DNA from: JAVBNU01 sp031551265 | Lineage (GTDB): Bacteria > Cyanobacteriota > Vampirovibrionia > Gastranaerophilales > Gastranaerophilaceae | Direction: 5' to 3' | DNA: 64,000 nt | Assembly (NCBI GenBank): GCA_031551265.1 | Contig: JAVBNU010000005.1 | Location: 62,001 to 126,000, forward strand | Shown here: in pieces, positions 59,310-64,000 of the stretch | How the letters are laid out: each line of letters starts with the position of its first letter | Position numbering within the stretch: the stretch's first letter is position 1 | Translations under genes and position numbers: made by a program | Notes under the pieces: model-generated | What the model was told of the DNA's origin: nothing | Database searches by the model: none | The model's input: only the letters and a program-made list of their open reading frames with translations

Positions 59310-61742
59310 ATGAAATTAAATTCAATATCAAGTTCGGATTTTAAATTTTCACAAAAAGTTAATCATTGTGCGTGCACTCAACAAAAGATTGCCCATGCGG
59401 CTAGTATTTGTGCTGAGAATCCCATGTCGGCTGCAAATAAAACTTATGCTTTAAATTATAAAAACATTTCATTCGGACATACCAAAACAGAGCATGACAG
59501 CTGGGGGGCAAAAATTGTTAAGGATAAAAATTCGCCCTATTACGGCTGTGCAACGTTTAAAATTGCCAGTTTCCCGCCTGAAAATGGTGCAACACCTCAA
59601 GTTTTTGTGGAAATTAAACAAAGAGATTCTGACCTAAATACTGATGAATGCTGGAATAGTTCGATAAAAACCTATTATATATCTAAACATCCTAAAGTTG
59701 TGAAAGTTGAGCCTACTTGCCCTGAAAAATCTACGATATACCCTCTACGCCATACCAGCAACGGGATTTACGAGTTGAAACTTGAACCGGGCATCGTTGA
59801 ATATGGTGATGAATACAGATTTTTAGTAGCACCGAACAGAATCGACTTAAACCCTGACTTACCGCCTAATATCACAGGCGTTAAAGACCCGTACTCCAAC
59901 TACCAAAAAACAATTTTCAGCTGGTCTACCGTATTTGACCATGACAGCTATAAGTGGAGCGATAACGAAACAAAGTGGCAAAATAACAAATGTCCTGAAA
60001 AAGTTTCACGTCTCGCAAAAAAAGAAAAAAATGGAATGACTAAAATGGAAGATTTGGTCATGTACGAGATTAATATCCCTACATTCAGTAAAGAAGGTAA
60101 TTTTGAGGGTGCAATAAAAGAATTACCAAAGGTTAGAGAGTTGGGATTTAATGCCGTTAAGGTCATGCCTACTGAGGGCACATATGGTGCAAATTGGGGC
60201 TATGATGGCACGGATAAAAATGCGCCAAGCGCACATTTAGGCGGCCCTAACGGAGAAAAAGCATTTGTGGATGCAGCACATGAGCATGGGCTGAGCGTTA
60301 TAAAAGATATGGTGCCAAATCACATTGGGCCGGAGGGCAATTTCTTAGAATTTACAGGCGATTATTTAATGGATTTGCCTAAAGATCATCCGTTGAAAAA
60401 ATGGGGTGACCCGTTTAACTATGAACAGCGCGGGCATACACAATATGTTCAGGATTATATATGTAATGCAGCTATGCTTTGGCTCGATAAATATCACTAC
60501 GATGGCTTGAGACTTGATATGACTTCAAGAATGGGGTCTGATAAAACATTGAAAAAAATGGCCATGGAAATCCATTATCACTATCCTCATGCAATTTTAA
60601 TAGCTGAAGATGAGCGTTTAGAGCAAGATAGAGTTATTACGCCTCTGACACCCGAGGAAGAATGCTATAATAAGCCCGAGCAGGTTCATGATGAGGTGAT
60701 TAAAAATTATGAAAGCCATCCTATTACCGATGCGTCTAAGTATTTGAATATAGGGATGGATTCACAATGGTATTTTGATTACCACCACTCACTAGATGCG
60801 CTTTTGCGTGATGATAGCAGCGCATTTTGGCGTTTCATCGGTGTTATTAAAAATGCTAAAGGTCGAATGGTCTTTAATACCAGCCATGATGAATCCGGTA
60901 ATAATGGCGGGTTGAGAAAAGCTGCTCATATAATCAGACATACACTGGATTTAGCAGGAAGAATCTCAAGTCAGAATGGTTATGAAATATGGACTAGCGC
61001 AGACAAAGCCGCGCAGGAGCTGCTTTATTCAGGTTTAAGCGGTGACTACTCAGACATGCCTGAGAATGAGAGAATTAAGTTTTTAAATGACTTGAAAATT
61101 CGTGAAGACAAATATATTACTCCCGAAAAATTAGATGAAGCAGTCAAAAATGCTTTTACAGCCCAACGTTTAGGCATGGCTATCACACACACAATGCCGG
61201 GACCGAAAATGGTGCTGCAAGGTGAGCCTTTTGAGGTTGCGCCTTTTAAATTCTTTAGAAGGGTTCATAACCAAGAAATAAACGTTGATGCATCGGGAGA
61301 AAAAGGTTATGATGTTGGCGAATCTGCATATCAGGCCTCTATAATGGGGCGTTTCCACTATGACGGGCAGGACAAACTGGAACTTTTTATGAAAGATTTA
61401 AACAAAATGACAGCGGCGAATCCTGCATTACGTGACGGTAAAATTGAAGATGCTCTTGATGTTCATAGCCACACAAATATTTTAGGGCTTCACATGACCC
61501 ACCCTAATGGTAATGAAGTTTATACTATAACCAATTTTGGCGGCCAAAACTACCCGGCATACGGCATCAATTTCCCTCCCGGCAAGTGGAAATTATCTTT
61601 GCTAAGCAACGATGAGAGATATGGTGGTACATCTAAATTTGATAATGCAGAAATTCTTTCCCATGGCGAAAAAGGATATTATAAAGTATTTGTCCCGGAG
61701 CTTAACAAAAAAGAAGTAAGAGTCTACGTCAAAGTAGCCTAA
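59310..61742 (+). CDS. GH13 family alpha-amylase-type enzyme with N-terminal tag
   Basis: The 810-residue protein has an N-terminal extension of about 60 residues with the tag core N-I-S-F-G at 52-56, then a CBM48-like domain and a GH13 barrel: MYEINIPTFSKEGNF, KDMVPNHIGP, GLRLDMTSR (nucleophile Asp about 403), LIAEDE (acid Glu about 433) and NTSHDES (Asp about 527). The order is that of branching enzymes and trehalohydrolases. There is no signal peptide, so the location depends on what the tag does. It would act on glycogen or starch. Activity on 1,4- or 1,6-linkages is not decided by sequence. Confidence 0.85.
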   Translation: MKLNSISSSDFKFSQKVNHCACTQQKIAHAASICAENPMSAANKTYALNYKNISFGHTKTEHDSWGAKIVKDKNSPYYGCATFKIASFPPENGATPQVFVEIKQRDSDLNTDECWNSSIKTYYISKHPKVVKVEPTCPEKSTIYPLRHTSNGIYELKLEPGIVEYGDEYRFLVAPNRIDLNPDLPPNITGVKDPYSNYQKTIFSWSTVFDHDSYKWSDNETKWQNNKCPEKVSRLAKKEKNGMTKMEDLVMYEINIPTFSKEGNFEGAIKELPKVRELGFNAVKVMPTEGTYGANWGYDGTDKNAPSAHLGGPNGEKAFVDAAHEHGLSVIKDMVPNHIGPEGNFLEFTGDYLMDLPKDHPLKKWGDPFNYEQRGHTQYVQDYICNAAMLWLDKYHYDGLRLDMTSRMGSDKTLKKMAMEIHYHYPHAILIAEDERLEQDRVITPLTPEEECYNKPEQVHDEVIKNYESHPITDASKYLNIGMDSQWYFDYHHSLDALLRDDSSAFWRFIGVIKNAKGRMVFNTSHDESGNNGGLRKAAHIIRHTLDLAGRISSQNGYEIWTSADKAAQELLYSGLSGDYSDMPENERIKFLNDLKIREDKYITPEKLDEAVKNAFTAQRLGMAITHTMPGPKMVLQGEPFEVAPFKFFRRVHNQEINVDASGEKGYDVGESAYQASIMGRFHYDGQDKLELFMKDLNKMTAANPALRDGKIEDALDVHSHTNILGLHMTHPNGNEVYTITNFGGQNYPAYGINFPPGKWKLSLLSNDERYGGTSKFDNAEILSHGEKGYYKVFVPELNKKEVRVYVKVA

Positions 61743-61874
61743 AGTATGGTGCATAAATCCACGGATTTAAAATTAGACTATTTACCTAATCCTTATGTTA
61801 TCTTTTTTATTATTGAAAATTTATGATATCAATTATAGAATATACATAGAGAGCATAAAAATTTGTGAGGTCCG

Positions 61875-63074
61875 ATGTCTAGAATTAAGAGAATAATGCT
61901 GTTGCTGCTTACGTTGCTTGGCTTGGGTTTGTCCGTAAAATTGTTCTATATTTATATGGATGTAAACTTCAACCCACAGCATGCACCCAGTTTTTGTAAT
62001 ATTAACAGCTATGTAGATTGTGATGCGGTTGCTAAAACATCGCATGCGCTTTTGTTTGGCATTCCTAACGCGCTTTGGGGAATATTTTTATATTTATTGT
62101 TCTTGTTCCTAATTTTCGTGGACAAGATAAAGAAACTAAAATTCTTACCGTTTTTAGAAGTGTTCAAAAACCCTCTGTCATATATTGCGTCGTTGGGTGT
62201 TTTGAGTTTTGCGGTATCAGTGATACTTGCTTGTGTTTCCATTTTTGCAATTGAAAAAATATGTATTCTTTGTTTTGTGACATATTTTATCAACCTGTTT
62301 ATAGCAATCATTGCGAGAACACCGGGCAAAGATAAAGGTTTTGAATTTGATATAAAAACAAGTGTTGCCGACTTATTAGATGGCATAAAAAAACCGATAT
62401 ATTTGATAATGCTGTCGTTTTGTGTTCTTATTTTTGGCGTATTCGTGGCGGTAATTAATCACAGCAAAGTATTTTCTCCACCAAAACCTGTTGGATCAAT
62501 TATGCAATACGCTGAAATGAAAACTAACCCCTACAAAGTTTCAGGAAACATCTTGGGCGACAGACATCCTAAGGTGATAGTCAATCTTTACACTGACTAT
62601 CAGTGCCCGCACTGCCGTATACTTAATATTATGCTGCATCAGGCTATGCAAGACGTAAAAGGTGTTATGATTGTTCACCATGACTTCCCGCTGGATACTG
62701 AATGCAACCCTTTGTTGCGGCATTCAATGCATAAAAATTCATGTATGCTCGCAAGATATTCACTCGCTGCCGCAATGCAAGGCAAAGCATGGGATATGAG
62801 CTCTTTGTTATTTGATAATAAGTTCCAGTCCGAAAAGGATGTCTTGAAAACAGCTAAAAAGATTAAAGGGCTTGATATTGAGCAGCTCGAAAAAGACGCG
62901 AACAGTAATATTGTTAGTGTTGAGTTGAAACAAAATATCAATGCGGCTATTGAGCGCAATGTCAAAGCCACGCCAACCATGTTAATTGGCGCTCGAATTT
63001 ACACAGGAACAATGCCCTATGATGAGTTAATAAAAGTATTAACCGCTAACGGGGCAGAGCCAAGAAATAAATAA
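61875..63074 (+). CDS. VKOR-thioredoxin (DsbA-like) fusion protein
   Basis: The 399-residue protein has four to five membrane helices of the VKOR family in its first half. Loop cysteines are in CNINSYVDC (41-49) and the active-site pair in CILC (about 131-134). A fifth helix (about 176-196) leads to a DsbA-type thioredoxin domain with CPHC (about 239) and cis-Pro ATPTML. VKOR reoxidises the thioredoxin partner using quinone, so this one polypeptide can make disulfides in the periplasm. GAGG precedes the ATG. It is 11 bases from queH. Confidence 0.9.
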   Translation: MSRIKRIMLLLLTLLGLGLSVKLFYIYMDVNFNPQHAPSFCNINSYVDCDAVAKTSHALLFGIPNALWGIFLYLLFLFLIFVDKIKKLKFLPFLEVFKNPLSYIASLGVLSFAVSVILACVSIFAIEKICILCFVTYFINLFIAIIARTPGKDKGFEFDIKTSVADLLDGIKKPIYLIMLSFCVLIFGVFVAVINHSKVFSPPKPVGSIMQYAEMKTNPYKVSGNILGDRHPKVIVNLYTDYQCPHCRILNIMLHQAMQDVKGVMIVHHDFPLDTECNPLLRHSMHKNSCMLARYSLAAAMQGKAWDMSSLLFDNKFQSEKDVLKTAKKIKGLDIEQLEKDANSNIVSVELKQNINAAIERNVKATPTMLIGARIYTGTMPYDELIKVLTANGAEPRNK

Positions 63075-63085
63075 AACGGATACTT

Positions 63086-63625
63086 ATGAAAGAACAGGTT
63101 CTATGTCATGCATGTTGTGCGGTATGTAGCGCATACCCGCTTCAGAAAATAATCTCTGATGACTATGAACCTGTTTTGTATTTTTATAATCCGAATATCT
63201 ACCCGAAAGCTGAATATGAACGCAGACTTGAGGAACTGAAAAAATACTGCGAAAAATATAACTACAATCTCATTATTGACGAAGACGATGAGGTTGTCTG
63301 GCAAAATTTTATCAAAGGCTATGAAAATGAGCCTGAAAAAGGCAAACGATGCAAAAAATGCTTTGAGATACGCTTGGATAAAACCGCACAAAAAGCAAAA
63401 GAATTAGGCGTAAATAAAATTTCGACAACACTAACCGTTAGCCCGCACAAAAGCTCTGAAATGATTTTTACTGTTTTATCGGCGCTTAAAACGAAGTACT
63501 GCATTGAATATCTTGAGTTCGATTTCAAAAAAGAAGATGGGTTTTTAAAGTCTATGCAAACCGCAAAAGACGAAAACTTTTATCGCCAAAATTATTGTGG
63601 ATGCCGGTATAGCTTGCCACTGTAG
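63086..63625 (+). CDS. queH: Epoxyqueuosine reductase QueH
   Basis: The 179-residue protein carries the QueH cysteine sets: CHACCAVC at the N-terminus, RCKKCFEIRL in the middle and YCGCRYS at the end; the core YFYNPNIYPKAEYERRLEEL and TTLTVSPHKSSE also match. QueH reduces epoxyqueuosine to queuosine in tRNA and binds Fe-S. It forms an operon with the VKOR fusion, which is an unexpected pairing since one is cytoplasmic and the other in the membrane. Confidence 0.93.
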   Translation: MKEQVLCHACCAVCSAYPLQKIISDDYEPVLYFYNPNIYPKAEYERRLEELKKYCEKYNYNLIIDEDDEVVWQNFIKGYENEPEKGKRCKKCFEIRLDKTAQKAKELGVNKISTTLTVSPHKSSEMIFTVLSALKTKYCIEYLEFDFKKEDGFLKSMQTAKDENFYRQNYCGCRYSLPL

Positions 63626-63642
63626 GGTGCGTCTCACGCACC
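63623..63642. repeat. GGTGCGT-type palindrome at the queH-dnaE junction
   Basis: TAGGGTGCGTCTCACGCACC overlaps the queH stop codon and lies 13 bases from the dnaE stop, so it can serve as terminator for both. Same family as 1321. Confidence 0.6.
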
Positions 63643-63654
63643 GAAACTAATAAC

Positions 63655-64000
63655 TTACGTCAGCGAACTAATTTCGACTTTGACGCGGTTATTGAAAGCG
63701 TCTTTTATATCGTGTGACAGATCATTTGTCGGATTGACCCAGAGGTTTGCATCGGCTAAGATTTTTACTTGATGTTCGCCGTTTTTTACTTTCAAAATCA
63801 ACGGGTCATCGCCTTTATGTGAAACAGTGAGATCTTTTAGACGCACTATTTCTTCAAACGAAAGCTCTTCATCCAGCTCAAGCGTTACCAAATTACTGTT
63901 ATCAACCGATTTTACGTTATCAATAATAACACTCAGCTGTTCTTCGCTTTGACGGTTGATTTTGCCCGAAATTATTACCTTTTGCTCGTTGTCTAAGAAG
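63655..64000 (-). CDS. dnaE: DNA polymerase III alpha subunit, C-terminal part (5' end outside window)
   Basis: The frame is open through the right edge of the window, so only about the last 114 residues are seen. They show the OB-fold end (KVIISGKINRQSEEQLSVIIDNVKSV) followed by the C-terminal tail domain (VTLELDEELSFEEIVRLKDL ... GDDPLILKV). This order is typical of DnaE-type polymerase C-termini. The ATG-like start seen inside is a TTG and not the real start. Only the C-terminal part is available, so the type of polymerase is inferred. Confidence 0.75.
   Translation of the reverse strand, partial: FLDNEQKVIISGKINRQSEEQLSVIIDNVKSVDNSNLVTLELDEELSFEEIVRLKDLTVSHKGDDPLILKVKNGEHQVKILADANLWVNPTNDLSHDIKDAFNNRVKVEISSLT

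Overview
The window looks like an AT-rich chromosomal segment from a non-photosynthetic relative of cyanobacteria, most likely a gut-type Vampirovibrionia/Melainabacteria (Gastranaerophilales-like) genome. The main pointers are a homologue of the cyanobacterial Fe-S protein LdpA, an S-layer-homology (SLH) protein together with a BamA/Omp85 outer-membrane protein (a diderm envelope), a VKOR-thioredoxin fusion, and RNase Y/YmdB. The assignment is inferred from gene content only. I saw no rRNA, tRNA, CRISPR array, insertion sequence or prophage.

Layout. 1-8 kb: the end of a histidine kinase, a ribbon-helix-helix protein, two small tagged proteins, hemW, an M16 protease and two DNA-binding proteins. 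8-16 kb: ldpA-tilS-hpt, a tandem pair of tagged paralogues, uvrA. 16-25.6 kb: U32 protein and Cys-cluster protein, tagged small proteins, an operon of exported TPR protein-fliW-csrA-TPR protein, more tagged proteins (one a HAD phosphatase), thiC. 25.7-38.7 kb (all minus strand): rny-ymdB-PHP-pilin, a TRL-like and a DUF4870 protein, nadB-nadC-pilT-recO, galE, SLH protein. 38.8-46.5 kb: two large tagged membrane paralogues, rhodanese, a glycine-zipper protein, dnaA. 46.5-64 kb: flavodiiron protein, a GT29-type sialyltransferase, pxpA-yvcK-panB-panC, mutL, thiG, bamA, a tagged GH13 enzyme, VKOR-DsbA, queH and the 3' end of dnaE.

The most unusual feature is a dispersed gene set that I cannot match to a described system. 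About a dozen unrelated proteins (tandem paralogues, a HAD phosphatase, a GH13 enzyme, membrane proteins, very small proteins) begin with a short N-terminal segment rich in N/S/Q/T that ends in a core like V-S-F-G or S-F-K, and none of these has a classical signal peptide. Most are preceded by one shared promoter-like element: TAGCAA (or GGCAA), a T-run, and about 20 bp later a TATAAT-like box, 26-55 bp before the start codon. Three copies are identical over 29 bp, and two have a short tandem repeat directly upstream. Together this suggests a regulon of proteins carrying a common targeting or processing tag.

Non-coding DNA is dominated by dispersed palindromic repeats. One family is bounded by GTCA/TGAC, includes a 202-bp element present twice, and one member supplies the C-terminal tail of the LdpA homologue. 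Several housekeeping genes (dnaA, uvrA, ldpA, the U32 gene) have a -10-like box 7-8 nt before the start codon and no Shine-Dalgarno sequence, as expected for leaderless mRNAs.
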